Assembly: GCA_020428795.1 (NCBI GenBank)
Contig: JAGQME010000007.1
Coordinates: 1 to 32,480, forward strand
Source of the DNA: Candidatus Kaiserbacteria bacterium
GTDB lineage: Bacteria; Patescibacteriota; Minisyncoccia; Phycocordibacterales; UBA918
DNA: 32,480 nt
Direction of reading: 5' to 3'
The notes under the pieces are model-generated. The model saw only the letters and a list, made by a program, of their open reading frames with translations, ran no database searches and had not been told where the DNA came from. Below, piece after piece: positions 1 to 8,823 of the stretch. Positions within the stretch are counted from its first letter, which is position 1. Each line of letters opens with the position of its first letter. The position numbers and the translations under genes were made by a program.

Positions 1-319
1 AGCTACAACAAATTGTGTATAACCTATTTTTGGTAAAAACATCCATCTAGCTAACCCCAGCTAACGCCAAAGGGTATTACACTGGCGGAATCTCTGTGTT
101 TTTGATGATAGTAGATTCGGCTCCGCCGACCTTACACCATTTGTCCATTCATCCCCACCCTAACGGGACGAGGTATTCTGGACGGACTAGTAAACCGCTT
201 AGGGTATAAGGTTATTTAGCGTTATTTTTAACACCTTAGTATGATATTATGTAATATCATACTATTTCTATTTGTTTGGTTTTGGTTAGTTTTGTCGTTT
301 TGTCTAATTAGCTTGTTTT
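1..319. other. Gene-less stretch with pairing segments
   Basis: No convincing coding frame is visible on either strand. It lies downstream of the minus-strand pilin-like gene that ends at 320. It holds the 28-bp palindrome listed separately, a possible stem GGCGGAATCT (85-94) with AGATT plus CCGCC (114-128), and ACCCTAA pairing with TTAGGGT near 160 and 200. These pairings could belong to a structured RNA cut by the window edge, but I recognise no known RNA family. Confidence 0.4.
237..264. repeat. 28-bp perfect-arm palindrome, copy 1
   Basis: Two 11-bp arms, TAGTATGATAT and ATATCATACTA, are exact reverse complements around a 6-bp centre TATGTA. The same arms (AGTATGATAT/ATATCATACT) recur at 23379-23406 with centre AATGTA. 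There is no T-run after it, so it does not look like an intrinsic terminator. The 11+6+11 geometry is that of Xer recombination sites, although the sequence is not a canonical dif; a protein-binding site is equally possible. Confidence 0.75.
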
Positions 320-580
320 TTAGAGACCAAAAACACCATTTCTCAACAACTGTATAATGGCCCAAAACCCAGACATAACCACCAAACCGATAATAGTAGC
401 CAGTAAGACCTGCTTCCCCTCTTTGACAGCTGTTTCGTCACCACCTCTTATAATCCAAGTTTTGATAATCTGCCAGACAAAAAACAAAAAAGTGATCGCA
501 AACACGAAATAAGTAAGCGAGGTTATTAGTCTTAAGAAAACATCAACTAATTCTATAAAAGTGCTCGGTGGATTTGTCAT
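320..580 (-). CDS. Small two-helix membrane protein, TrbC/VirB2 pilin-like
   Basis: An 86-residue membrane protein with two hydrophobic helices, at about residues 17-41 and 59-80. The segment between them, GGDETAVKEGKQVLL, resembles the RGNEQQ..ANRALLY loop of the neighbouring gene product. That layout (helix, short polar loop with Gly and charged residues, helix) is typical of the small TrbC/VirB2-type pilin-like proteins that CPR genomes carry in multiple copies. It is last in a four-gene minus-strand run, 9 bp downstream of the 125-residue paralogue. A pilin or conjugation-like role is inferred from family resemblance only; no VirB ATPase gene is in the window. Confidence 0.6.
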   Translation of the reverse strand: MTNPPSTFIELVDVFLRLITSLTYFVFAITFLFFVWQIIKTWIIRGGDETAVKEGKQVLLATIIGLVVMSGFWAIIQLLRNGVFGL

Positions 581-589
581 AGATATAAA

Positions 590-967
590 TTATTCGATGA
601 TGGCGGTAATCAGGTTGCTCACGATAGTGATCAGCACGTAGGCCCCCAATATTAATAAACCACCAACGATGGCGTAGAGCAGAGCACGGTTGGCTTGTTG
701 TAATTGTTGCTCGTTACCTCTGGCTGTCACATACAAGAAACCAGCGTAAATAATAAAGAAAATAATAATTGGTGTAGCAAAAGTCAGCACGATAGCAATC
801 AAAGAATGCAAAAGACCGGCTATGGTATCTACCTTGAGATAATTCTCGACTCTTGGTGCATTATTAGCTAGCACCTGATGAATAGCTAAAAGAGCGAATC
901 CTACTAAAGAAAACGAGAAGGTTGTAATGATACCTAGATATTTTTGCAACTTAGTGTCCGTTAACAT
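590..967 (-). CDS. TrbC/VirB2 pilin-like membrane protein
   Basis: A 125-residue protein with an N-terminal hydrophobic segment (about 10-31, possibly a signal sequence) and two further helices (about 55-78 and 92-117). The motif AGFLYVTARGNEQQ followed by ANRALLYAIVGGLL is a close match to what I know of the CPR T4SS-pilin-like (TrbC/VirB2) family. These proteins are thought to form pilin-like or secretion-associated assemblies in the cytoplasmic membrane. It sits 10 bp downstream of the solute-binding-like gene and 9 bp upstream of a shorter paralogue, so the three are probably co-transcribed. The exact function in CPR is not established. Confidence 0.7.
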   Translation of the reverse strand: MLTDTKLQKYLGIITTFSFSLVGFALLAIHQVLANNAPRVENYLKVDTIAGLLHSLIAIVLTFATPIIIFFIIYAGFLYVTARGNEQQLQQANRALLYAIVGGLLILGAYVLITIVSNLITAIIE

Positions 968-977
968 ATTTATATCT

Positions 978-2276
978 TTAATAACTTAAAGTTAATCTAC
1001 CAACCGCATCGGCGGCCGCTTCGTTGCTTCTGATTCGATTAGAGACAACGTCTTCAATCATGGTTGCAAAAATATCATCACTTACCGCATCTTTAGGATC
1101 AAGCCATGAACGAGCAAACAAAGCCGATTCATAAGCCACCCTCTGGAATGGACCCAAATCAGAACGACCAAATAGACTTCTTCTAACCGGAACCTGTCCC
1201 AAACCATCAGCCAACCCCTGAGTAAAAGCTGTCCCTGACAACTGTAGAGACACAGCGTAAGAACCAGCCTTGTTTCTCGAAGAACTCAAGATGGCTAAAC
1301 CATAAACATCGGCGTAGGTTCTCTTAATGGTGGCGCTTTTACCTTGCGGAACGATACTGGAATCGTAATTTAGGTTAGGATTCTTAGCTTCAATTTCAGA
1401 TTGTTCAGACGCAAAACCAAAGTAAGTAGCCAAGTCACCCGATGAGAAAGAGTTTAAATCAAGTGGTAGTGAACTGTTCCAAGTGTACAACGGACTGTTT
1501 GGGTTACTGAAGTCGGAGTAAAACTGTACCGTGGTACTGAGTGGTCTGTCTGATTTGTTATTCAAACTAGTATTTAACCCAACTATGTAGTTGCCAGACT
1601 CTTCTCGCACCATGGAACTACCAGACTGTAGAAGTAGGGTCAGGATGATCTCCTTAGCATTATTGATGTTTTTATAACCACCAAAGGCTAAAGAACTTTT
1701 TTGAATGGTACGGGTGCTGTCTCGTCTGGTTAGGGCTGGTACGACGTTATTGACGACCGACTCCCAAGTTTCAGGAGGTTGAACGAAATTTCCATTAGCG
1801 TAAATATCTCGATTCCAATACATTACAATCGGATCAACCGTCAAAGGCAAAGCATAGATTCCATCTGAAAACATCATTATGTCAGAGACATCTATGAATT
1901 GGTCTTTAAAATCCCTAACCGGGTACTGAGAATATGGTATTGGTTGAATCTTAGAGTGATGGACCACTAGTCTGTCTGTCCCGACAAAAATAATATCCGG
2001 ACCATTACCATTGGCGATGGCGTTGATGAGTTTGCTATCGAATTCACTATCATCTACCTGCACATACTTTACAACATCCAAGGCTTCGTCTTTTTCCCTT
2101 AACAAATCCAGCTGAGTCCTAAATTGTCTAGCCTCTAAAGTACCCCAGATAGTCACTGATTGTCCGTATTTGTATCTCTCTTCTTTATTTGACGACTCAT
2201 AATTGCTCAACATGACGAGCGCTATAAAGGCCAGAATACCAAACCCTAATAATAATCCTATTTGAAATGGTCTCAT
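978..2276 (-). CDS. Extracellular solute-binding protein-like, membrane-anchored
   Basis: A 432-residue protein of the ABC-transporter family 1 solute-binding fold. An uncleaved-looking N-terminal helix (about 6-23) has no lipobox cysteine, so it probably stays anchored by that helix. Family hallmarks are VTIWGTLE (41-48), GPDIIFV (92-98), YALPLTVDPIVMYWNRDIY (141-159) and PPETWESVV (167-175). This is the usual substrate-cleft region of carbohydrate-type binding proteins. No permease or ATPase gene is near. It is followed 10 bp later by two pilin-like genes and preceded within 6 bp by a methyltransferase gene. It may therefore serve the surface apparatus rather than a classical importer; that is inference. 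Confidence 0.75.
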   Translation of the reverse strand: MRPFQIGLLLGFGILAFIALVMLSNYESSNKEERYKYGQSVTIWGTLEARQFRTQLDLLREKDEALDVVKYVQVDDSEFDSKLINAIANGNGPDIIFVGTDRLVVHHSKIQPIPYSQYPVRDFKDQFIDVSDIMMFSDGIYALPLTVDPIVMYWNRDIYANGNFVQPPETWESVVNNVVPALTRRDSTRTIQKSSLAFGGYKNINNAKEIILTLLLQSGSSMVREESGNYIVGLNTSLNNKSDRPLSTTVQFYSDFSNPNSPLYTWNSSLPLDLNSFSSGDLATYFGFASEQSEIEAKNPNLNYDSSIVPQGKSATIKRTYADVYGLAILSSSRNKAGSYAVSLQLSGTAFTQGLADGLGQVPVRRSLFGRSDLGPFQRVAYESALFARSWLDPKDAVSDDIFATMIEDVVSNRIRSNEAAADAVGRLTLSY

Positions 2277-2282
2277 AAAATA

Positions 2283-2834
2283 TTATCCCTTACGAAAAGC
2301 TAATCCATAATGATGGTCGCCGGCATCAAATTCCCGCTCAAAAGTAAAGCCGACTCCTTCTGCCAACGCTCTGGCATCGTTTTTGTTTAAAACCTGATCA
2401 ATCTGTGGTCCAATACCACCAAAAGACTCCGACCAATCAATCAGGATGAATTTACCACCGGCGTGTAGGGTGCGTTCCACTTCTCTGAGGCCGGTTGGTT
2501 TGTCTTCAAACTGAAAGAGGGTATTCACCATAATAGCTACGTCTAGCGACTCATCAGGCAGACCAGTACCATTCAAAGACTCTATGTCGCACCATTTTGG
2601 GTTTACATTAGCTAGACCTTTTTGTCTGGCGATATCACCGATTTTTTCGACCAGCTCCTTTTGGATTTCAAGGGCATGAACCACACCTTGCGGTCCAACC
2701 GCTCTAGACAAAATTTCTACAAAAAAGCCACTACCGGCACCAAAATCAGCTACCACATCGCCTTCTCGCAGTAGAAAATGTGAAGTCACAACACTTGGCT
2801 CAACAAAACGACGAGTTGGGAGAACGTTATCCAT
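2283..2834 (-). CDS. Class I SAM-dependent methyltransferase
   Basis: A 183-residue Rossmann-fold methyltransferase. Motif I is VADFGAGSGFF (28-38), the acidic residue that would bind the SAM ribose is E56 in VVHALEIQ, and the post-motif strand LHAGGKFILIDW lies at 123-134. The fold resembles UbiE/PCMT-type enzymes, and the protein is shorter than most of them. The substrate cannot be read from sequence. It is the first gene of the minus-strand run 2834-320. A TATAAT box (2843-2848, minus) lies 8 nt from the start codon, predicting an almost leaderless transcript. Confidence 0.8.
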   Translation of the reverse strand: MDNVLPTRRFVEPSVVTSHFLLREGDVVADFGAGSGFFVEILSRAVGPQGVVHALEIQKELVEKIGDIARQKGLANVNPKWCDIESLNGTGLPDESLDVAIMVNTLFQFEDKPTGLREVERTLHAGGKFILIDWSESFGGIGPQIDQVLNKNDARALAEGVGFTFEREFDAGDHHYGLAFRKG

Positions 2835-2842
2835 TGTCTACC

Positions 2843-2848
2843 ATTATA
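2843..2848 (-). promoter_or_regulatory. -10 box of the methyltransferase gene
   Basis: TATAAT on the minus strand, 8 nt before the ATG at 2834. The predicted transcription start lies within 1-2 nt of the start codon. Confidence 0.6.
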
Positions 2849-2931
2849 CCCTGTATCAATAAAAAATTAGATACAAAGTGTGTACACAAGATTTTGTAAG
2901 TTTTTGTGAGTTTTAGATACTCCTATTTTTT

Positions 2932-5403
2932 CTAAAAGTAGACGATAGACGCAATAGAGTCCCCAGCTCTCATCTTCATAACTCTCACTCCCTGAGTATC
3001 CCTTCCTAATGATGGAACATCTTTAAGAGGTAGTTTTATCACCTGACCCTTCTTACTCATCACCACTAATTCGCCCTCTTCTTTTTCCTCTTTCAAAAGT
3101 ACCGCCGCCCCAATGAGTTTACCGGTTTTTGCAGTTACTTTGGCGGTTTTAATACCAGAACCACCTCGATTTTGAGTTTTATATTCCTTGGCTGGAGTAG
3201 TCTTTCCAAAACCATTTTCCATAACTACCAATATCTCTCGGTTTGAATTGCCACCGGACAAAATATCCGCCGCCACAATATGATCATCTTTCTTTAGTTT
3301 CATACCGGTCACACCACTGGCGGTCCTACCCATCTCTCTTACATCTGAAGCATTGAAGCGAATAGCTTGACCATTATGAGTCACTAGCGACACTTCGTCC
3401 TTAGCGCCTACAAACTTAGCCGAGATCAGTGAATCTTCGGTTTTCAGAGTAATAGCGATTAGACCACTTCGGCGCACATCCTTAAAGGCTGACGCATCAG
3501 ATTTTTTAACCACTCCGTTTTTGGTCACCATGAGCAAACTCCAATCACCGGACCACTCTTCTTTTCTAACTGACAACACTGAAGTTACCCTTTCTTCACT
3601 GGTCAGCGACAAGAAATTCATAATTGATTTACCCTTGGTGGCTCGTCGTCCCTCCGGAATTTCATACATTTTACACTGATAGACCTTACCCTTATCGGTA
3701 AAGAACAGCAGATCACTATGACTTGAGGTCGTTAGTAGCGTGGTCACAACATCCTCTTCTTTGGTATTTAAATCAACCACCCCAACCCCACCTCTTTTTT
3801 GGGTTTTGTATTCATTAGGATTGGTACGTTTAACATAACCCCCTTGAGTTAGCACCAGCACACTTTCCTCATCGGCTACCAAGTCCTCAGCGCTCATGTT
3901 TTTAACCCCACCTTTAACTATTTTTGTCCGACGATCATCACCAAACTTTTCAGCAGCTTCGGTTAATTCCTTCTTGACAATATTCATCATCTTCTTAGAA
4001 CTAGCCAAAATAGCTTCCAATTCTTTAATCAGACTTTGAATTTCTTTCAATTCATCCTCAATCTTCTTTCGTTCGAGACCAGCCAATTTCTGTAGCCTCA
4101 TATCAAGGATGGCCTGGGCTTGAATTGTGGAGAACTTAAACTCCTTCATCAAAGCAGCGTGAGCAGTTGGTACATCTTTAGCCGCTCGAATCAATTTAAT
4201 GATCTTATCAATGTGATCAAGCGCCTTCTTTAGACCCAGCAAGATATGCTCTCGATCTTTAGCCTTGGTTAGATCGTATTGTGTTCGACGTTTGATTACT
4301 TCGGCTCGGTGCTTTACGTACTCTTGTAGAATAGATTTTAGTGATAGTGTTTGGGGGACACCATCGACCAAGGCCACCATATTGTAATGAAAAGTGTCTT
4401 CTAGTTGAGTGTGTTTGTACAACTTATTTAAAACTGTTTGCGGGTTGGCTCCGCTCTTTAGTTCGATTACCACTCGAATATCAGAGGTTGACTCATCACG
4501 CATTTCTTTAATGCCTTCAATTTTTTTCTCACGAACTAAGTTGGCTATTTTTTCCTGCATGTCCGCCTTATTAACTCGAAACGGAACCGAAGTAATTACA
4601 ATCGAAAAATTACCCTTTTTATCTTCTGTGATTTCGGCTTCACCACGCACCACTACCCCACCCTTACCATTGGCGTAAGCGTGCGAAATAGCTTTTTTAT
4701 CAAAAGCGATACCACCCATTGGAAAATCTGGACCTTTCACAAACTCCAACAGATCATCAGTAGAAGCTTTAGGGTTATCAATCAGATGGTTAATAGCATC
4801 TACTAATTCCCGCAGATTGTGAGGTGGGATATTGGTAGCCATTCCTACGGCGATACCAAGAGTACCCATCAGTAGCAGATTGGGCAATCCGGCTGGCAAG
4901 ACTTCTGGCTCTTTTTTGGTACCATCGAAGTTTGGTCGCCAGTTGACAGTGTCTTTTTCTAAGTCTCTAAGTAGCTCTTCGGCAATCTTAGACATTTTAG
5001 CTTCGGTATACCTATAAGCGGCAGCGGAGTCACCGTCGATTGAACCGAAGTTTCCCTGCCCCATCACCAAAGGATAACGAGTGGAGAAATCCTGAGCTAG
5101 CTTAACCATTGATTCGTAAACCGCCATGTCACCATGAGGATGAAAACTACCCAACACATCTCCCACTACAGTCGCCGACTTCTTGAATTTTGCGTTCGAG
5201 GTCAAACCATTAAGACGCATGGAATACAAAATACGACGATGTACCGGCTTGAGACCATCTCTTACGTCTGGCAGGGCTCTCGATGTAATCACCGACATCG
5301 CATAATCGAGATAAGCGGTCTCCATCTCAGTCGTAATGTTTTGAGGAAGTATTTTGTTGCTTTCCGGTACCGGAGTTTCGGGAGAAATTGTCTTTTTCGG
5401 CAT
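2932..5403 (-). CDS. gyrA: DNA gyrase subunit A
   Basis: An 823-residue type IIA topoisomerase A subunit, which cuts and rejoins DNA together with GyrB to introduce negative supercoils. The breakage domain contains [18 protein letters not shown] (81-98), and the catalytic tyrosine is Y132 in [12 protein letters not shown] coiled-coil stretch near 440-500 precedes a C-terminal beta-propeller with a degenerate GyrA-box TQKRGGVG and a later TQNRGGSG repeat. These support GyrA over ParC. The quinolone-determining position equivalent to E. coli Ser83 is Met93, and Asp87 is Glu97. Length is close to the family norm. It lies 94 bp downstream of a membrane-anchored unknown gene; gyrB is not in the window. 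Confidence 0.95.
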   Translation of the reverse strand: MPKKTISPETPVPESNKILPQNITTEMETAYLDYAMSVITSRALPDVRDGLKPVHRRILYSMRLNGLTSNAKFKKSATVVGDVLGSFHPHGDMAVYESMVKLAQDFSTRYPLVMGQGNFGSIDGDSAAAYRYTEAKMSKIAEELLRDLEKDTVNWRPNFDGTKKEPEVLPAGLPNLLLMGTLGIAVGMATNIPPHNLRELVDAINHLIDNPKASTDDLLEFVKGPDFPMGGIAFDKKAISHAYANGKGGVVVRGEAEITEDKKGNFSIVITSVPFRVNKADMQEKIANLVREKKIEGIKEMRDESTSDIRVVIELKSGANPQTVLNKLYKHTQLEDTFHYNMVALVDGVPQTLSLKSILQEYVKHRAEVIKRRTQYDLTKAKDREHILLGLKKALDHIDKIIKLIRAAKDVPTAHAALMKEFKFSTIQAQAILDMRLQKLAGLERKKIEDELKEIQSLIKELEAILASSKKMMNIVKKELTEAAEKFGDDRRTKIVKGGVKNMSAEDLVADEESVLVLTQGGYVKRTNPNEYKTQKRGGVGVVDLNTKEEDVVTTLLTTSSHSDLLFFTDKGKVYQCKMYEIPEGRRATKGKSIMNFLSLTSEERVTSVLSVRKEEWSGDWSLLMVTKNGVVKKSDASAFKDVRRSGLIAITLKTEDSLISAKFVGAKDEVSLVTHNGQAIRFNASDVREMGRTASGVTGMKLKKDDHIVAADILSGGNSNREILVVMENGFGKTTPAKEYKTQNRGGSGIKTAKVTAKTGKLIGAAVLLKEEKEEGELVVMSKKGQVIKLPLKDVPSLGRDTQGVRVMKMRAGDSIASIVYF

Positions 5404-5444
5404 ACAGTAATATTAGCTCGTTTACGAATTTAAAATTGATGTAC

Positions 5445-5453
5445 AGTATAACA
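5445..5453 (-). promoter_or_regulatory. Extended -10 box of gyrA
   Basis: TGT-TATACT on the minus strand. The predicted start is near 5438, giving a leader of about 35 nt before the gyrA ATG at 5403. Confidence 0.5.
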
Positions 5454-5497
5454 TACGAAGCTTGATTTCGCCCAGATAATAACTATTAAGAAAATAT

Positions 5498-6070
5498 CTA
5501 AGGAGTAGTGGTAGACTCTTGACTACTGCTAGTACCAATCAGTACCGTGCGGGGCTGATAAGAAGGAGTCGGAGCAATCTCTTCACTTTGGTAATTAAAC
5601 TCATTATCTTGATTGACAGTGGCTGAACCGATCTGTCCATCGTCCGTATCCCTATCCACAACATCGGTGCTAGTGGATTTATCAGACACAAAGAAACTCT
5701 CAAAGTCAATATTTTTGACTGGGGTGGTGGTGGAATTTTGCTCGGTAACAAACACTTCGGTATCAGTGACCTTATCTGGATTCATCTTATTTTCCAGACT
5801 GATTAGCTCCGCTTTAATCAATCCGGTCTTATCACTCAGGTTTACCCAAATGGAGTCCAACGCTCGTCCAAAACCACCCTCCGTATCATTATCAATTCCT
5901 CCTGATTTGTCTTGTAATCTGTCTAGTTTGCCCGGAATATAAGCTAACCAAGCCAAAGTGAGCAAGCCAGTAAAGGCGGCCGCCGTCCAAAAAGCGTACC
6001 GATTACGCTCTTTTTTTGGTTTCATCCTGATTTTTTCGTTTATATTCATAACTCTAGCTAGAAAACTCAA
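5498..6070 (-). CDS. Single-helix membrane-anchored protein of unknown function
   Basis: A 190-residue protein with a positively charged N-terminus (RMKPKKERNR), one transmembrane helix at about residues 26-45, and a long Ser/Thr/Asp-rich extracytoplasmic tail ending in a run of TSSSQESTTTP type. The tail looks disordered, as in linker or surface-exposed segments. It lies between the metallo-beta-lactamase-fold gene (47 bp upstream) and gyrA (94 bp downstream) on the same strand. I do not recognise a family. The other frames over this gene are shadows. Confidence 0.65.
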   Translation of the reverse strand: MSFLARVMNINEKIRMKPKKERNRYAFWTAAAFTGLLTLAWLAYIPGKLDRLQDKSGGIDNDTEGGFGRALDSIWVNLSDKTGLIKAELISLENKMNPDKVTDTEVFVTEQNSTTTPVKNIDFESFFVSDKSTSTDVVDRDTDDGQIGSATVNQDNEFNYQSEEIAPTPSYQPRTVLIGTSSSQESTTTP

Positions 6071-6117
6071 AACCCCACATCCAACTGATTGTGATCAGAA
6101 ACACAAAACTTGGCTGT

Positions 6118-6738
6118 CTAAGCCGCCAGAACCACAATCTCCCCCTCCATCGCCGATACTTCACGTTTTTTTATGGTGAGTTTATCAATTGGTTTTACAC
6201 TCTCAGCACTCTCTTCTTTTAAGAATTCTTTCAAAGCTTTGCTATCGTAATGCATTGGTATGATTAACTTAGCTTCAAGTTTGACCGCCAACTTAGAAGC
6301 CTGAGGTACCTCAAGCACCTCATCACCGCCAATCGGTACAAACAATATATCAACGTCTCCAAATTCACCCAGTATCTTCGGATCGATTTCTGGTTCAGAT
6401 AGAGCACCGAGAAAAATGATATTTATGTCCTCTAACCTAACTTGATAGATAGTGTTATATCTAACTTTTTTGTCGAAGGTAGTTTTCACCCCGAACCCTC
6501 TCACTGTCACCGTGCCAACCTCATATTCACCAGGGCCGGAAATTACAAATGGTTGTTTATTACCGTGTGCTACTTGCTCAACACCGTTGAAATCAGGGTG
6601 ATTCATCGTTACCAGAGCTACATCTGAACCAAATTTAGCTGGAGTTAATTTTGACTTTTTGGAAATCGGATTAAAAGCCAGCGTAACATCACCAAAACTT
6701 ATTTTAAAACACTCTCCTCCTTGATAAGTAATAACCAT
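6118..6738 (-). CDS. Metallo-beta-lactamase-fold protein with degenerate metal site
   Basis: A 206-residue member of the UlaG-like branch of the metallo-beta-lactamase fold (Lactamase_B_3 type). The fold is shown by the opening beta-strands MVITYQGGECFKI, the segment GPGEYEVG (68-75) and PMHYD (161-165). The zinc signature HxHxDH has become M45-N-H47-P-D49-F50: the first and last His are Met and Phe, while H47, D49 and H163 remain. Hydrolase activity is therefore doubtful, or uses a different metal set. It is the first gene of a run leading to gyrA. A TATACT box lies 9 nt from its start. Confidence 0.75.
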   Translation of the reverse strand: MVITYQGGECFKISFGDVTLAFNPISKKSKLTPAKFGSDVALVTMNHPDFNGVEQVAHGNKQPFVISGPGEYEVGTVTVRGFGVKTTFDKKVRYNTIYQVRLEDINIIFLGALSEPEIDPKILGEFGDVDILFVPIGGDEVLEVPQASKLAVKLEAKLIIPMHYDSKALKEFLKEESAESVKPIDKLTIKKREVSAMEGEIVVLAA

Positions 6739-6747
6739 AATGGCAGT

Positions 6748-6753
6748 AGTATA
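6748..6753 (-). promoter_or_regulatory. -10 box of the metallo-beta-lactamase-fold gene
   Basis: TATACT on the minus strand, 9 nt before the ATG at 6738; predicted leader 2-3 nt. Confidence 0.55.
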
Positions 6754-6793
6754 CCAGAGACAATCGAGCTTGCGTAGTGACCATTATGTCACC

Positions 6794-6821
6794 TTGGCAT
6801 TTTTCAAAAATCTGTTATAGT
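6794..6821 (+). promoter_or_regulatory. Promoter of rpsA
   Basis: TTGGCA (6794-6799), 16-nt spacer, TATAGT (6816-6821), with an extended TG at 6813-6814. The predicted start is about 6828. Confidence 0.65.
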
Positions 6822-6827
6822 TCCCAC

Positions 6828-6944
6828 ACCTATAAAAGGTATTAACAGCTTCTAGCGACACACGTTAACCCCGAACTCAAGCACACGGCTATGAGATACA
6901 GTTGTTCGGACGCGTGTCGTCGGAAATAAATACATATATTTAAT
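6828..6944 (+). promoter_or_regulatory. Long structured leader of rpsA
   Basis: About 115 nt separate the predicted transcription start from the rpsA ATG. GCGACACACG near 6854 can pair, with one mismatch, with CGCGTGTCG near 6911, closing a domain over the middle of the leader. Most other genes here have almost no leader, so this one stands out. Autoregulation by S1 is known in Enterobacteria; here it is inference. Confidence 0.45.
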
Positions 6945-8066
6945 ATGTCAGAAACATCAGTAGCTACTCCCGAAGTAGCTAAGAGTGGTAGTAGTGTTAT
7001 GCACAACTACCTAAGTAGTATCCAAAACGCCCCGATCGAGGGTGAATTGGTTGAGGGTGTAGTGAGCGCCATCGGTCGAGCTAGGGTCTATGTAGACCTA
7101 CATCCATTTGGTTCAGGACTAATATACGGTCGTGAATACATGAACGCCCGCGACATTCTGCGTAAGGTATCAATTGGTGACACCATCGCCGCCAAGGTCG
7201 TAGACAGTAGTAACGAAGATGGTTATATAGAATTATCTCTTAAAGAAGCTAGACAAGCTCTGATCTGGGCTGACGCTGAAGCCGCTGCTAAGAAGCAAAA
7301 TGTACTATCGCTTGAGGTTAAAGAAGCCAACAAAGGTGGTTTGATCATCGAGTGGCAGGGTATCCAAGGTTTCCTTCCAGCTTCACAGCTTTCAGCTGAA
7401 AATTATCCAAGAGTCTCAGATGGAGACAAGGATAAGATTTTGGGTGAACTAAATAACCTAATCGGTAAACACCTAAACGTTATTGTGATCACCGCCGATC
7501 CTAAAGAAGGCAAATTGATTTTCTCAGAGAAAGGACCACAAGAGAAAGAGGAAAAAGAAGAGAAAGTTAGCAAATACGAGGTGGGTGATGTCCTATCTGG
7601 TGAAGTAACCGGCGCTGTGGACTTTGGAGTCTTTGTTAAAATCGAAGACGGACTTGAGGGCTTGGTACATATTTCTGAACTAGATTGGGGGCTGGTTGAA
7701 GACACTCGTACCCTATTTAAAGTAGGTGACAAAGTAAAAGTGAAAGTAATCGAAGTTAAAGACGACAAAATATCACTATCTATCAAACAACTAAGAGACA
7801 ACCCTTGGAGCCTAGCTTCTTCTAAGTACAAGAAGGATGATGTGGTTAACGGAGTGGTTATTAAATACAACAAGCACGGCGCTCTAGTCTCGATTGAAGA
7901 AGGTGTGGCCGGTTTGGTACACATATCAGAGTTTGAGAGCGAAGAAGCTCTGAAGAATGCTCTACCACTAGGTAGCGTGCATAAGTTCAAGATTTCTATC
8001 TTTGAACCAAAAGAGCAAAGAATGACCCTTCTTTTCAAAGAGGCTCAGACTGAAGAGAAAAATTAG
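6945..8066 (+). CDS. rpsA: 30S ribosomal protein S1, four S1 domains
   Basis: A 373-residue RNA-binding protein with four S1 (OB-fold) repeats at about 33-100, 120-195, 213-282 and 297-366. The third (VLSGEVTGAVDFGVFVKIEDG, then LEGLVHISELDW) and fourth (GALVSIEEGVAGLVHISEF) are canonical; the first and second are more divergent, as in the ribosome-binding half of S1. A charged linker KEEKEEK joins halves two and three. Four repeats is usual for S1 of many non-proteobacteria (E. coli has six). S1 helps unwind and recruit mRNA to the 30S subunit. It is a single-gene unit with a strong promoter, a long leader and a terminator shared with convergent pth. Confidence 0.92.
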   Translation: MSETSVATPEVAKSGSSVMHNYLSSIQNAPIEGELVEGVVSAIGRARVYVDLHPFGSGLIYGREYMNARDILRKVSIGDTIAAKVVDSSNEDGYIELSLKEARQALIWADAEAAAKKQNVLSLEVKEANKGGLIIEWQGIQGFLPASQLSAENYPRVSDGDKDKILGELNNLIGKHLNVIVITADPKEGKLIFSEKGPQEKEEKEEKVSKYEVGDVLSGEVTGAVDFGVFVKIEDGLEGLVHISELDWGLVEDTRTLFKVGDKVKVKVIEVKDDKISLSIKQLRDNPWSLASSKYKKDDVVNGVVIKYNKHGALVSIEEGVAGLVHISEFESEEALKNALPLGSVHKFKISIFEPKEQRMTLLFKEAQTEEKN

Positions 8067-8085
8067 TTTAAGTTAAACTAATTTT
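8059..8085 (+). repeat. AT-rich hairpin over the rpsA stop codon
   Basis: AAAATTAGTTTA and TAAACTAATTTT are 12-nt perfect inverted arms (8059-8070 and 8074-8085) around AGT. The rpsA stop TAG (8064-8066) lies in the left arm. The hairpin precedes the GC-rich terminator and may shield the mRNA 3' end. Confidence 0.7.
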
Positions 8086-8091
8086 CATAAG

Positions 8092-8132
8092 ACACTAAAG
8101 CGCCGCAGGCAAAGCCTGCGGCGCTTTAGTGT
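8092..8132. terminator. Bidirectional terminator between rpsA and pth
   Basis: Perfect 19-bp arms (8092-8110 and 8114-8132) with loop AAA, a GC-rich core (GCGCCGCAGGC) and flanking A/T tracts on both sides. It lies between convergent genes. Confidence 0.85.
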
Positions 8133-8160
8133 TTTCAGTCCTACTTCTATCCAAAAAACC

Positions 8161-8742
8161 TTAATTAAATTGATTCATGGCATTTTCAACCCCAGAATCA
8201 ATTATGACCTTCACGATCTCAACCGTTCTATCCAAAACCTCAGTCAAAGTCTCCTCTTCTCTTTTTTTGAATTTAGCTAAGACAAACTTAGCCAATTTGT
8301 CACCGCTTGGCTTCTTTACCCCACCCCAAAAACTCTTTTCAGCCACCCCTATTCTCACTCGCACAAAATCCCGACTACCCAAACCATCAATAATCGACTT
8401 TATTCCATTATGTCCCCCGTCACCACGACCAAAAGAAATGCGCACACTACCAATTGGTAGATGAACATCATCATAAATTACAATCAACTTGTTGATTTCC
8501 GCTTTTGGTACTAATTTCTGGACGGCCGAACCAGACTTATTCATAAAAGTGTCTGGGTATAACAAAACAACCTCTTCACCATCAACAACTCCCTCGCCAA
8601 GACGGCCAACGAATTTACTAGATTTAACAGGTTCACCAATCGAAAAAGCAGACAGTAAAGCATCAAGGGCTTTAAAACCAACATTATGTCTGGTGTGTAA
8701 ATATTCCTCACCAGGATTACCTAATCCAACAATGTAATACAT
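8161..8742 (-). CDS. pth: Peptidyl-tRNA hydrolase
   Basis: A 193-residue Pth-family enzyme that releases peptides from prematurely dropped-off peptidyl-tRNA. Catalytic and binding residues are in place: N9 in GLGNPG, H19 in HTRHNVGF, N68 in FMNKSG, D91/D92 in VIYDDVHLPIG and N112 in GGHNGIKSI. Length matches the family (about 190). Convergent with rpsA. A minus-strand TACAAT box 7 nt before the ATG predicts a leaderless transcript, which supports this start. Confidence 0.95.
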   Translation of the reverse strand: MYYIVGLGNPGEEYLHTRHNVGFKALDALLSAFSIGEPVKSSKFVGRLGEGVVDGEEVVLLYPDTFMNKSGSAVQKLVPKAEINKLIVIYDDVHLPIGSVRISFGRGDGGHNGIKSIIDGLGSRDFVRVRIGVAEKSFWGGVKKPSGDKLAKFVLAKFKKREEETLTEVLDRTVEIVKVIIDSGVENAMNQFN

Positions 8743-8749
8743 CTATCTT

Positions 8750-8757
8750 ATTGTACA
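8750..8757 (-). promoter_or_regulatory. -10 box of pth
   Basis: TG-TACAAT on the minus strand, 7 nt before the pth ATG; predicted leaderless start. Confidence 0.55.
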
Positions 8758-8823
8758 CGAATATAAAAAATCTAGCTCAATAAAATTTACTCAATAATAA
8801 TTTTGCATAAAAAATCAGTCAGT

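Noticed and set aside
237-264. A canonical dif site
   Set aside because: Geometry fits but the arms do not match known dif half-sites, and two copies exist within 23 kb.
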